Assembly (NCBI RefSeq): GCF_000184705.1
Contig: NC_014831.1
Coordinates: 930,001-994,000, forward strand
Length of the DNA: 64,000 bases
DNA from: Thermaerobacter marianensis DSM 12885
Lineage (GTDB): Bacteria > Bacillota > Sulfobacillia > Thermaerobacterales > Thermaerobacteraceae
Reading direction: 5' to 3'
Both the position numbers and the translations under genes were made by a program. Each line of letters opens with the position of its first letter. Position 1 is the first letter of the stretch. Under the pieces are notes generated by a model. That model had not been told where the DNA came from. It saw only the letters and a list, made by a program, of their open reading frames with translations, and ran no database searches. Below are positions 52,910-60,499 of this stretch, piece after piece.

Positions 52910-54418
52910 ATGGGCCTGATGGCATGGTGGACTTTGGCGGGTTCCTGGGGCTTGGCGGTGGCGAGCGCGGCGGTGTGGAATCTTCGGCGCATGCCTGAGG
53001 GGTATGGTCGCCTTCATGTGGGCATCATGCTTCTCCCGATCGCCGCGGCGCTTTGGGGCCTCCGTACCGCGCCGGCCGTCATCGAGGTGGGGCCCTGGCG
53101 CGTCGATGCCCTGGGTTGGATGATCGCCCTCTACGTGGCCGCCTTGAGCGCGGCGATCCAGCGCTTCACCTTGCGTTACCTGCTGGGAGACCGGTCCTAC
53201 CGGCAGGTGTTCCTGCTGTTGACCCTGACCACCGGGGCCGCCGCGTTCACGTGGGTGAGCGACGACGTGCGCCTGTTCGTCCTGTCCTGGACGCTGATGG
53301 GCGCCGGCCTCGTGGCGCTGGTCGCCCTGAAGCGGGAGTGGATGCCCGCCAAGGTGGTGGCGCTCACGATGGCCAAAGTCTTCGCGCTCAGCGCGCTGGC
53401 GTGTGCGGTGGCGATGGGTTGGCTGGCTTGGGCGACCGGATCGTGGCGGCTTTCCGAAGCCATGGCCCACGCGGCGGCGCTCGGCCGCGGCCACCAGGTC
53501 GGGATCGGCGTGCTCCTCGTGGTGGCCGCGCTCCTCCACGCCGGTCAATGGCCCTTCCACCGGTGGCTGTTGGAGTCGGCGGTCAGCCCGACCCCGGTGT
53601 CGGCGGTGATGCACGCCGGGATCGTCAATGCCGGGGGACTGTTGTTGGCGCGGTCCGCGCCGCTCTTGGATGCCGCGGGATCCGGAGTGGCCGTGGCCCT
53701 TTTGACCGTTGCCGGCCTGTCCGCGCTATTGGGTACGGCGATCTCCCTCGTGCACGTGGACTACAAGCGCCAGCTGGTGGCCTCCACGATGGCGCAAATG
53801 GGGCTTATGCTTGTCCAAGCCGCCCTTGGCGCCTACGAGGCGGCCATCGCCCACCTGGTGCTCCACGGCCTGTTCAAGGCGACGCTGTTCCTGCGCGCCG
53901 GCTCCGCGGTGCCTCGCCCGGAAGAGCGGGTGTACGCTCCGGGGTCGGGGCGACCGGTGCATCCGGCCGTCGGCGCGCTCTTCGGCGGCCTGGCAGGCGG
54001 TGCCTTCTGGGCGGAGGCGTCCGGCGAGCCGGCGCGGCTCCTCAGCGCGCTCTTCTTCGGTGCGGCCGTGGCCCTGGCCTGGGGGCAGGTCCCCATCTAC
54101 CGGGAAGGACGGTGGCTGGGCGTCGCCGCGGCGGCCCTCATGGCCCTCGCTTCCGAGGGGGTTCGCGTCACCCTGGCGGAGGGGGTTCGCGTGGCGCTCC
54201 CGCCTGGCACGTCCCCTTCGCCGGTGGTGGAAGGGTTGGCCGCGGTGTTGTTTGCAACCGGTGCGGGGCTGCTGGCGCTGGTCGCTCGCCGCAGGACCAC
54301 CGGTGCCTTTGTCCGCCTGTACATGACCCTCGTCAGCCTGGGGGAGCCGCGCCCGGCGGCCATGGACCGTCACCCGCGCTATCTTGCCGCTTACGTGAAG
54401 GAGGCGATTTTGCGATGA
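52910..54418 (+). CDS. dabB: Proton-conducting membrane subunit DabB (NuoL-like)
   Basis: A 502-residue protein of the NuoL/MrpA proton-transporter family with about 13 helices. The family core is seen in HAGQWPFHRWLLESAVSPTPVSAVMHAGIVNAGGLLL and HVDYKRQLVASTMAQMGLM. In DAB systems DabB supplies proton flow that drives CO2 hydration by DabA. No other complex I gene is nearby, which supports DabB over Nuo. ATG 52910 has GAGGACG upstream. Its stop overlaps the dabA start by 4 bases (ATGA). Confidence 0.9.
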   Translation: MGLMAWWTLAGSWGLAVASAAVWNLRRMPEGYGRLHVGIMLLPIAAALWGLRTAPAVIEVGPWRVDALGWMIALYVAALSAAIQRFTLRYLLGDRSYRQVFLLLTLTTGAAAFTWVSDDVRLFVLSWTLMGAGLVALVALKREWMPAKVVALTMAKVFALSALACAVAMGWLAWATGSWRLSEAMAHAAALGRGHQVGIGVLLVVAALLHAGQWPFHRWLLESAVSPTPVSAVMHAGIVNAGGLLLARSAPLLDAAGSGVAVALLTVAGLSALLGTAISLVHVDYKRQLVASTMAQMGLMLVQAALGAYEAAIAHLVLHGLFKATLFLRAGSAVPRPEERVYAPGSGRPVHPAVGALFGGLAGGAFWAEASGEPARLLSALFFGAAVALAWGQVPIYREGRWLGVAAAALMALASEGVRVTLAEGVRVALPPGTSPSPVVEGLAAVLFATGAGLLALVARRRTTGAFVRLYMTLVSLGEPRPAAMDRHPRYLAAYVKEAILR

Positions 54419-57057
54419 AGACCGCTACGACGCCACGGCAGCGGCCAGGTCGCCCGGTTCATGGGCAGGGCGGTGGCCGCCCGATGGTCGAGCGGGTCCG
54501 CCGCGCCTGCGACGCCCTGGCCCCTCTGTGGCCTCTGGCCACGTACATCGCGCGTCATCCGTGGCCGGGATTGGAACGGATGCCCTTCGCCGAGGCGCTC
54601 GACCACCTGCAGCAGGTGCAAGGCGTTGATCTCTTGCCCCCGCTGGCTCTCTGCCGTGCAGCGCTGGCGAAGGGGGAGATCGATCCGGCCGTGCTCGACA
54701 GGCGGCTGGCCCGCTGGCTCGACGATCACGTATCGCCCCAGCTGCGCCCCGAGGCCGAGCGGGTGTGCCGCGCGCTGTTGTGGCAGGAGGAGGTGCCACG
54801 GCCGGAGGGCGGTGTGAAGGCGTGGGCGGCATGGGTCGAAGAGGCCGCGCGGGCCGGGCGATTCCGCCACCGGTCGCAGCGGGTGCTGCCGCGCAGCGCG
54901 CAGCTCCGCGTGACCGCCCGGCTGGATGCGCAGATGATCCGCTGGTGCAAGCTCTTCTTGGATGAGGGACAGGCGCGGTGGCCGCTGCCGTACCGCGAGG
55001 AAGGCCTGTACCGTGCCGTGCGTCGCCTGGTACCGTACGATCCGGCCCTCACCCGGGCCGAGCGACGCCGCACCGCGGATTGGCCCTTGGACGCGGAGGT
55101 CGCCCTGGTGTGGGCCCTGGAACGGCTCGGGGTGGCCGATGCGGAAGTGGATGCCTACCTCGAGGCGCACCTCCTGGCCCTGCCCGGTTGGGCGGGCATG
55201 TTGTGGTGGCGCGGCCGGCAAGCGGGTGACGAGATGGCCCCGCTGGTGGACTACCTCGCCGTGCGCTTGGCGCTCGAGTGGACCCTCTGCGCGCCCGACC
55301 TTCCGGTCACCGGACCGGCCGACCACCACGGTTCGGCCGTGCTGCCCCTTCTTTGGGCGTGGGAGCGGTGGGGCGGCATGACGCCTGCGCGCTGGAGGCG
55401 ACTGGACCCGGAAGAACAGGAGCGACGCCTGGCTTTGGTGGAACGCTTCTTGCGCATCGACCGGCGGCTACTGTGGCTGGAGGCCTGGGAAGAGACGTAC
55501 GCGGCGCGCCTCCGGAGGGCCCTCACCGCAGGCTCCCCCTCCGACGGCGACGCGAAGCCGGCGCCGGCCGTGCAACTTCTTTTCTGCATCGATGTGCGCT
55601 CCGAACCGCTGCGCCGCCACCTCGAACGGGCCGGTCCCTTCGAGACCTACGGCTGTGCCGGGTTCTTCAACCTGCCGATCCGCAAGCGCGAGCTGGATAG
55701 CCCGTATGCGCATCCTTCGTGTCCGGCCATCGTGGAGCCGCAACACGAGATCGCCGAACACGCCGCACCGGACGAGCTGGCCCCGTTCCGCCGGCGGCGC
55801 AACGTGCTCCGCTTCGTCGGCCAGCTTTTCAAGACCTTGAAGCAGCACCTCTTGGCCAGCCTCGTGCTTCCCGAACTGAGCGGGCCGTGGCTCGGGCTTT
55901 ATATGCTGGTGCAAAGCGCCTCGCCGGGCTGGGCCGGCCGGCTCTTCCACCGAGCCGAAGCCGTGGTGAAGCGCAAACCGCCGACACGCCTGACCCTGGA
56001 GCGCGTGGAGGCAGGCGGATCCGCCGGAATTCCGGTGGGGATGAGGACGGAAGAGATGGTCCAGGCGGTCAAGTCCCTCTTTCTCAGCATCGGGCTGGTC
56101 TCCTTCGCCCCCCTGGTGGTCGTCTGCGGCCATCGCAGCCTGTCCACCAACAACCCCTATGCCGCGGCCCTCGAATGCGGGGCGTGCGGCGGGGCGGCGG
56201 GAGGCTTCAACGCACGGGTCTTCGCCGCCCTGTGCAATCGTCGCGACGTGCGGGAGGGCCTGGCGCGGGAAGGGCTGCGCATCCCGGACGAGACGGTGTT
56301 CGTCGCCGCCGAGCACGTCACCACGCTGGATGTGCTCCAGTGGGTGGACGTGCCACCCCTCACCCCGGCGGCCCAGGAGGCCTTTGCACGGCTCTTGCCT
56401 GTCCTGGACCAGGTGAGCCGCCGCACCCGTGCCGAGCGGGTGGTCAAACTCCCCCACGTCGGTGCGGTGCGTGATCCGCATGCCGAGGCCTGCCGCCGGG
56501 CTACGGACTGGAGCGAAGTGCGCCCGGAATGGGGTCTGGCCGGCAATGCCGCCTTTGTCGTCGGGCGCCGGGCACTGACCCGCCACGTCCATCTGGACGG
56601 TCGGGTGTTCCTGCACAGCTACGACTGGCGTTCCGACCCGTACGGCGAGCGGCTGGCGGCCATCGTCGCCGGCCCGGTGACGGTGGGCCAATGGATCAAC
56701 CTGCAGTACTACGCCTCCACCGTGGCCCCGCATGTCTATGGCAGCGGGAGCAAGGCGACGCAGACCGTCACCGCGGGCATCGGTGTGATGCAGGGGAACG
56801 GCAGCGACCTGATGACGGGACTGCCGTGGCAGTCGGTGGCCGCCTCGGACCGGGAAGTGGTTCACGCACCGCTCCGCCTCCTGGTCGTCATCGAGGCGCC
56901 ACGGGAATGGATCCAGCGGTTGCTTCAGCGCGACGCGCAGTTCCGTCAGAAGGTGCGGCACGGCTGGATTCGCCTGGCATCGGTCGACCCCGTCCGCGGG
57001 GAGTGGATGGATTGGGAGCCTTCTGCCGTCGACGTGGCGTTAAGCCGAGCAGGATAG
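54415..57057 (+). CDS. dabA: DabA (DUF2309), CO2-hydrating subunit of an inorganic-carbon pump
   Basis: An 880-residue DUF2309 protein with a beta-carbonic-anhydrase-like zinc site. The ligand and catalytic residues are C391 and D393 (LLFCIDVRSE) and H573 and C588 (VVCGHRSLSTNN, ALECGACGG); the 15-residue H-to-C spacing equals that in Halothiobacillus DabA (H524/C539). With DabB it converts CO2 to bicarbonate in an energy-coupled, one-way manner. ATG 54415 overlaps the dabB stop and has AAGGAGG ten bases upstream. Codon G+C is lower than in the flanking genes by eye. Confidence 0.94.
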   Translation: MKTATTPRQRPGRPVHGQGGGRPMVERVRRACDALAPLWPLATYIARHPWPGLERMPFAEALDHLQQVQGVDLLPPLALCRAALAKGEIDPAVLDRRLARWLDDHVSPQLRPEAERVCRALLWQEEVPRPEGGVKAWAAWVEEAARAGRFRHRSQRVLPRSAQLRVTARLDAQMIRWCKLFLDEGQARWPLPYREEGLYRAVRRLVPYDPALTRAERRRTADWPLDAEVALVWALERLGVADAEVDAYLEAHLLALPGWAGMLWWRGRQAGDEMAPLVDYLAVRLALEWTLCAPDLPVTGPADHHGSAVLPLLWAWERWGGMTPARWRRLDPEEQERRLALVERFLRIDRRLLWLEAWEETYAARLRRALTAGSPSDGDAKPAPAVQLLFCIDVRSEPLRRHLERAGPFETYGCAGFFNLPIRKRELDSPYAHPSCPAIVEPQHEIAEHAAPDELAPFRRRRNVLRFVGQLFKTLKQHLLASLVLPELSGPWLGLYMLVQSASPGWAGRLFHRAEAVVKRKPPTRLTLERVEAGGSAGIPVGMRTEEMVQAVKSLFLSIGLVSFAPLVVVCGHRSLSTNNPYAAALECGACGGAAGGFNARVFAALCNRRDVREGLAREGLRIPDETVFVAAEHVTTLDVLQWVDVPPLTPAAQEAFARLLPVLDQVSRRTRAERVVKLPHVGAVRDPHAEACRRATDWSEVRPEWGLAGNAAFVVGRRALTRHVHLDGRVFLHSYDWRSDPYGERLAAIVAGPVTVGQWINLQYYASTVAPHVYGSGSKATQTVTAGIGVMQGNGSDLMTGLPWQSVAASDREVVHAPLRLLVVIEAPREWIQRLLQRDAQFRQKVRHGWIRLASVDPVRGEWMDWEPSAVDVALSRAG

Positions 57058-57121
57058 GCGCATGGCTTGTCGTCGCTCCAAGAGCCGTTAACGGGTATGC
57101 CTCGGTAGGGGTCAGGAGACG

Positions 57122-57147
57122 CAAGGGGGTCATGGCGCACCCCCTTG
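57122..57147 (+). terminator. Hairpin between convergent dabA and M3 peptidase genes
   Basis: CAAGGGGGT (57122-57130) and ACCCCCTTG (57139-57147) are exact complements. There is no T-run on the plus strand, so termination is uncertain. Confidence 0.4.
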
Positions 57148-57210
57148 GTTCAGCCATCCGAGGAACGGAGTGCGGACCCATGACCCCCGGCGATTGCCCT
57201 TCCCCTCTCG

Positions 57211-59031
57211 TCAGCGGTCCGGCGCCACCTTGCCGGCCAGCCGCAGGAACTCCGCTAGCGGCGCCAGCGCCGTGTCAACGGCCTCCTCCCAGAAGGCGGG
57301 CTTCGTCAGGTCGGCGCCCAGGTGCTTGCGGGCCAGTTCCTCCACGGTCATGCGGCCCGTGTCCTGCAGCAGCGCCGCGTACCGCTTGGCAAACGACGGC
57401 CCTTCCGCCCGGGCGCGGGCGTACAGTCCCGAGCTGAACAGGAACCCGAAGGTGTACGGAAAGTTGTAGAAGGGCGCGTCGGTGGCGTAGAAGTGCAGCT
57501 TGGACGCCCAGAAATACGGGTGGTACCGCGCCAGGCTGTCGTGATAGGCGCGGCGCTGGGCGTCTTCCATCAGCTGGTTGAGCTCGGCCACGCTCAGCGG
57601 GCCCTGGCGGCGCCGCTCGTAGAAGGCGGTCTCGAACAGGAAGCGCGCGTGGATGTTCATCATGAAGGAGACGGCGTCCAGCACCTGCTGCTCGAGGAAC
57701 GCCAGGCGCGTGGTGTCGTCCGGCGCGTGGCGGATGGCGGCGTCGGTCACCACCCGCTCGGCGAAGGTCGAGGCCGTCTCGGCCAGGCTCATGGGGTAGT
57801 CCCGCACCAGCACCGGCAGCTCGTCCATGAGCCACTGGTGGTAGGCGTGGCCCAGCTCGTGGGCCAGGGTGCCCACGTTGGACGCCGTACCGCCGAAGGT
57901 CATGAAGATCCGCGACTGGCGGTCCAGGGGGAAGCTGGTGCAGAAGCCGCCCGCCCGCTTGTTGGGCCGGTCCTCCGCCTCGATCCAGCGCTGGGTGAAG
58001 GCGCGCCGGGCCAGGGCGGCCAGGTCTTCGCTGAACCGGCCGAACTGCTCGATGACGAAGTCCGCCGCCTCGTCGTAGGTCACCTTGCCCTGGGCCTGGA
58101 AGACGGGCACGTGGGCGTCGAACCAGGCCAGCCGTTCCACGCCGAGCCGCTCCGCCTTCCACCGGAAGTACTCCAGCAGCGCGTCCCGCCGCCGGGCCAC
58201 GGCGTCCCACATGGCTTCCAGGGTGGCTCGCTGCATGCGGTTCTCGTCCAAGGGCTCCTTGAGGACGTCGTCCCATCCGCGGTGCCGGTACCACTGCCAG
58301 CGGAAGCCTGCCAGGTGGTTGAGGGCGGCGGCGATGACCTCCGCCTCGCCGGCCCAGGCCTCCTCCCAGCGGTCGAACACCGCCGCGCGGACGGCGCGGT
58401 CCGGATCCTCCAGGCGGTTGGCCGCTTGACCGACGGAGAGGTGGACCGTGCGGCCGCCCTCCTCCACGGGGACCCGGATGCGCCCGGCCACCAGCTCGTA
58501 GAGGTCGCCCCAGGCGTGGTAGCCGTCCACGGAGAGGGCGCTGGCCAGGGACTCCAGGGCCGGCTCCATCCGCTCCCGGGCCCGCCGGCGGCGTTCGTCC
58601 AGGGGAAAGGCCACCGGCTCCAGTTCCGGACGAACCAGCAGCTCCCGCCACGCCTCGTCGGGCACGGCCAGCAGGTGCCGGTCCAGATCCGTCCACAGGT
58701 TGGCGTAGGCGGCCCGCAGCTCGCCGACGCGGACCATGAGCAGCCGCGCCCGCTCGTCGGTGGTGTCCTGCGAGGCCAGGCAGAAGGTGAAGGCGCCGGC
58801 CTGACCTAGACGGGCGCCGGCGTCCTGCAGGGCGTCCAGCAGCGCCGCCCAGCGTTCAGCCGGGACGCCGGGGTCGAAGCCGCGGACCTCTTGTTGCAGG
58901 CGGTCCATGTCCGCGGCCAGGCCGGTCAGGAAGGCCTCGAACTGGGGCGAGCGGCTGCCGCCCGGGAAGAACACGTCCAGGTCCCACGTGGGGTTGTAGC
59001 GCGCGCCGACGACCACCGGTCGATCCACCAT
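57211..59031 (-). CDS. M3-family oligoendopeptidase (PepF-like)
   Basis: A 606-residue cytoplasmic zinc peptidase that cleaves short peptides. The zinc motif HEXXH is seen in TLAHELGHAYHQW, followed by the third-ligand region SLAETASTFAE. C-terminal FYNFPYTFGFLFSSGLY is typical of PepF proteins of Bacillota. ATG 59031 gives the expected N-terminus (YNPTWDLDVFFPGG); AGGAAAGG lies immediately before it, which is too close, so GTG 59028 may be used instead. It is convergent with dabA. Confidence 0.93.
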   Translation of the reverse strand: MVDRPVVVGARYNPTWDLDVFFPGGSRSPQFEAFLTGLAADMDRLQQEVRGFDPGVPAERWAALLDALQDAGARLGQAGAFTFCLASQDTTDERARLLMVRVGELRAAYANLWTDLDRHLLAVPDEAWRELLVRPELEPVAFPLDERRRRARERMEPALESLASALSVDGYHAWGDLYELVAGRIRVPVEEGGRTVHLSVGQAANRLEDPDRAVRAAVFDRWEEAWAGEAEVIAAALNHLAGFRWQWYRHRGWDDVLKEPLDENRMQRATLEAMWDAVARRRDALLEYFRWKAERLGVERLAWFDAHVPVFQAQGKVTYDEAADFVIEQFGRFSEDLAALARRAFTQRWIEAEDRPNKRAGGFCTSFPLDRQSRIFMTFGGTASNVGTLAHELGHAYHQWLMDELPVLVRDYPMSLAETASTFAERVVTDAAIRHAPDDTTRLAFLEQQVLDAVSFMMNIHARFLFETAFYERRRQGPLSVAELNQLMEDAQRRAYHDSLARYHPYFWASKLHFYATDAPFYNFPYTFGFLFSSGLYARARAEGPSFAKRYAALLQDTGRMTVEELARKHLGADLTKPAFWEEAVDTALAPLAEFLRLAGKVAPDR

Positions 59032-59261
59032 CCTTTCCTGGAGGTTGAGGTCCCGGGCCGGGCTGCGGTCCGGAGGTCCGGCGGGCCGCCGGTTCCGGGC
59101 CCGGCTCCGCTTGAAGCTCCGGCGGGTCGGGCCCCCGGTGGTGCTCCCCGGCGGCCCGTGCCCCAGCGTACCCGTGACCACCGGGCCACCCGCTTCCCGA
59201 ACCCTCCCTTGTTTTCGCACGTGCGGGGGAAAATGCCTTCCACCTGTCGGGCGGGGTGGGG

Positions 59262-59290
59262 TGGACAGGCACGCCGAGGGTTGTTAGAAT
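59262..59290 (+). promoter_or_regulatory. Promoter-like pair with no assigned gene
   Basis: TGGACA (59262-59267), a 17-base spacer and TAGAAT (59285-59290). The nearest plus-strand gene is tRNA-Gly 250 bases on. Confidence 0.5.
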
Positions 59291-59429
59291 CATCGCCGCG
59301 TCGTGAGCATCGTGGCCCCGAGGGGCGCCGCGGCCGGTCACGGGCAACCGCTGCACGACGCGACGGCCGCCTGCCGGCGGGCAGCGGGACGGTCGCCGGG
59401 GCGGCGGCGGGATCCAGCCCCGGGCCCCG

Positions 59430-59458
59430 TTGACACGGGGCCATGACGCCCACAAAAT
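59430..59458 (+). promoter_or_regulatory. Candidate promoter of tRNA-Gly
   Basis: A perfect TTGACA (59430-59435), a 17-base spacer and CAAAAT (59453-59458), in an AT-rich patch. Confidence 0.45.
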
Positions 59459-59541
59459 TATTAATGGCTGTGAGCCGCGGTTCCCGCCGTCCGGTCGAAA
59501 GGGCCGGCCGGTTGTGCGGGATCCAAGATCATCGGGGATGC

Positions 59542-59613
59542 GCGGGAGTAGCTCAGGGGTAGAGCGTCTGCTTGCCATGCAGAAGGCCGCGGGTTCGAAT
59601 CCCGTCTCCCGCT
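59542..59613 (+). tRNA. tRNA-Gly (anticodon GCC)
   Basis: Acceptor arms GCGGGAG and CTCCCGC pair fully, the anticodon loop TTGCCAT gives GCC, and the T-arm GCGGG-TTCGAAT-CCCGT is intact. The discriminator is T. CCA is not encoded. Confidence 0.95.
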
Positions 59614-59703
59614 CAGGACTCGGCCGCCGGGGCAGGTCGCAGGACCTGTCCCGGTTGGCCTTTGGGGGCAGCAACAGGTGGCGCCTTTCGACCGTTGCTC
59701 CCT

Positions 59704-59731
59704 TTGCAGACCCCGAGCGGCAAGGTATAAT
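59704..59731 (+). promoter_or_regulatory. Promoter of tRNA-Cys
   Basis: TTGCAG (59704-59709), a 16-base spacer and a perfect TATAAT (59726-59731). Confidence 0.65.
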
Positions 59732-59798
59732 CGGGTCGCGGGCCGGCTCGCCGGTGATGACCGAACCTTTGTGCGCGTCACAGGCGAAGCCGTTGCGC

Positions 59799-59870
59799 GG
59801 CCGCGTAGCCAAGTGGTAAGGCAGGGGCCTGCAAAGCCCTTATTCGCCGGTTCGAATCCGGCCGCGGCCT
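59799..59870 (+). tRNA. tRNA-Cys (anticodon GCA)
   Basis: Acceptor arms GGCCGCG and CGCGGCC pair fully, the anticodon loop CTGCAAA gives GCA, and the T-arm GCCGG-TTCGAAT-CCGGC is perfect. CCA is not encoded. Confidence 0.95.
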
Positions 59871-59903
59871 CAGCAGTGGGGTGAAGCACGGGCCGTAAGG
59901 CGC

Positions 59904-59932
59904 TTGACAGGCCGGCGGGGCGCTCCTATAAT
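59904..59932 (+). promoter_or_regulatory. Fully consensus sigma-A promoter of tRNA-Val(GAC)
   Basis: TTGACA (59904-59909), a 17-base spacer and TATAAT (59927-59932), a perfect match at all twelve positions. The leader to the tRNA would be about 143 bases. Confidence 0.85.
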
Positions 59933-60081
59933 CCGTCCTGCCGGCCGGTCTTCGCGATAGGACACGGTCTCGCGACAGGGCACCACCTCCCGTCGGGGTT
60001 CGACGGGAGAAGGCCGCAAAGGTCCGGCGCGGGGATCCGGCGGGAGACCGGCGGTCATCGCCAACGGTCAGCGTCATCCGC

Positions 60082-60157
60082 GGGCGGTTAGCTCAGTTGG
60101 TAGAGCACGTCGTTGACGTCGACGGGGTCAGTGGTTCGAGTCCACTACCGCCCACCA
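60082..60157 (+). tRNA. tRNA-Val (anticodon GAC)
   Basis: Acceptor arms GGGCGGT and ACCGCCC pair fully, the anticodon loop TTGACGT gives GAC, and the T-arm AGTGG-TTCGAGT-CCACT is perfect. CCA is encoded at 60155-60157. Confidence 0.96.
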
Positions 60158-60187
60158 CGGGCACCGGAGCATGCCGGTGCCCGTTTT
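60158..60187 (+). terminator. Intrinsic terminator after tRNA-Val(GAC)
   Basis: A 10-bp perfect stem, CGGGCACCGG (60158-60167) with CCGGTGCCCG (60174-60183), is followed by TTTT. It abuts the tRNA directly. Confidence 0.88.
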
Positions 60188-60282
60188 GCCGTTGATCGGT
60201 CCCGCACGCAGGGCGTACGGGGGACGTGCGGGGAACCGGTAGGCCGCCGTTGGGGGTTTCGTTCCCGCCGTTCGGGGCTTCG

Positions 60283-60312
60283 TTGACCCTGTTGCCGCGG
60301 GCGGCGTAGAAT
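60283..60312 (+). promoter_or_regulatory. Promoter of the HtrA-like protease gene
   Basis: TTGACC (60283-60288), an 18-base spacer and TAGAAT (60307-60312). Transcription is expected near 60319, giving a 180-base leader. Confidence 0.65.
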
Positions 60313-60436
60313 GAAGGCAAATGTCAACGATGGTCAAAGTCGTCTTGCGAAGGATCCGCGGGCCGCGGAGGCGAAAGGCCTCCATGGCGTGCGGTGCCAA
60401 GGCGCGCCCCGGGCGGTGGCGCGGGGCGCGCCCGCC

Positions 60437-60473
60437 GGCCGGGAGCGCGGGCCGGTGGCCCGCGCTCCCGGCC
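60437..60473 (+). promoter_or_regulatory. 17-bp perfect hairpin in the HtrA-like gene leader
   Basis: Arms 60437-60453 and 60457-60473 are exact complements around the loop GGT. It ends 26 bases before the GTG start and is not followed by a T-run, so it is a possible leader control element rather than a plain terminator. Confidence 0.55.
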
Positions 60474-60499
60474 TTGCTGAACGGAGAGGAGGCTTCGGA

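Larger units (their letters stand above)
59032..59541. other. Long gap upstream of tRNA-Gly with two promoter-like elements
   Basis: A 510-base stretch without a supported gene. It contains promoter-like pairs at 59262-59290 and 59430-59458 and a hairpin around 59414-59442. A small RNA starting near 59297 is possible; no known RNA family is recognised. Confidence 0.45.

Noticed and set aside
51898-57210. tRNA-Phe as an attachment site bounding a dab island
   Set aside because: No repeat of the tRNA 3' end was found downstream of dabA, and no integrase gene is present. Only the base-composition difference remains as evidence of transfer.
60311-60499. Longer N-terminus for the HtrA-like protease starting at ATG 60311
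   Set aside because: This start overlaps the predicted -10 element and adds only low-complexity basic sequence; GTG 60500 has a strong ribosome site.
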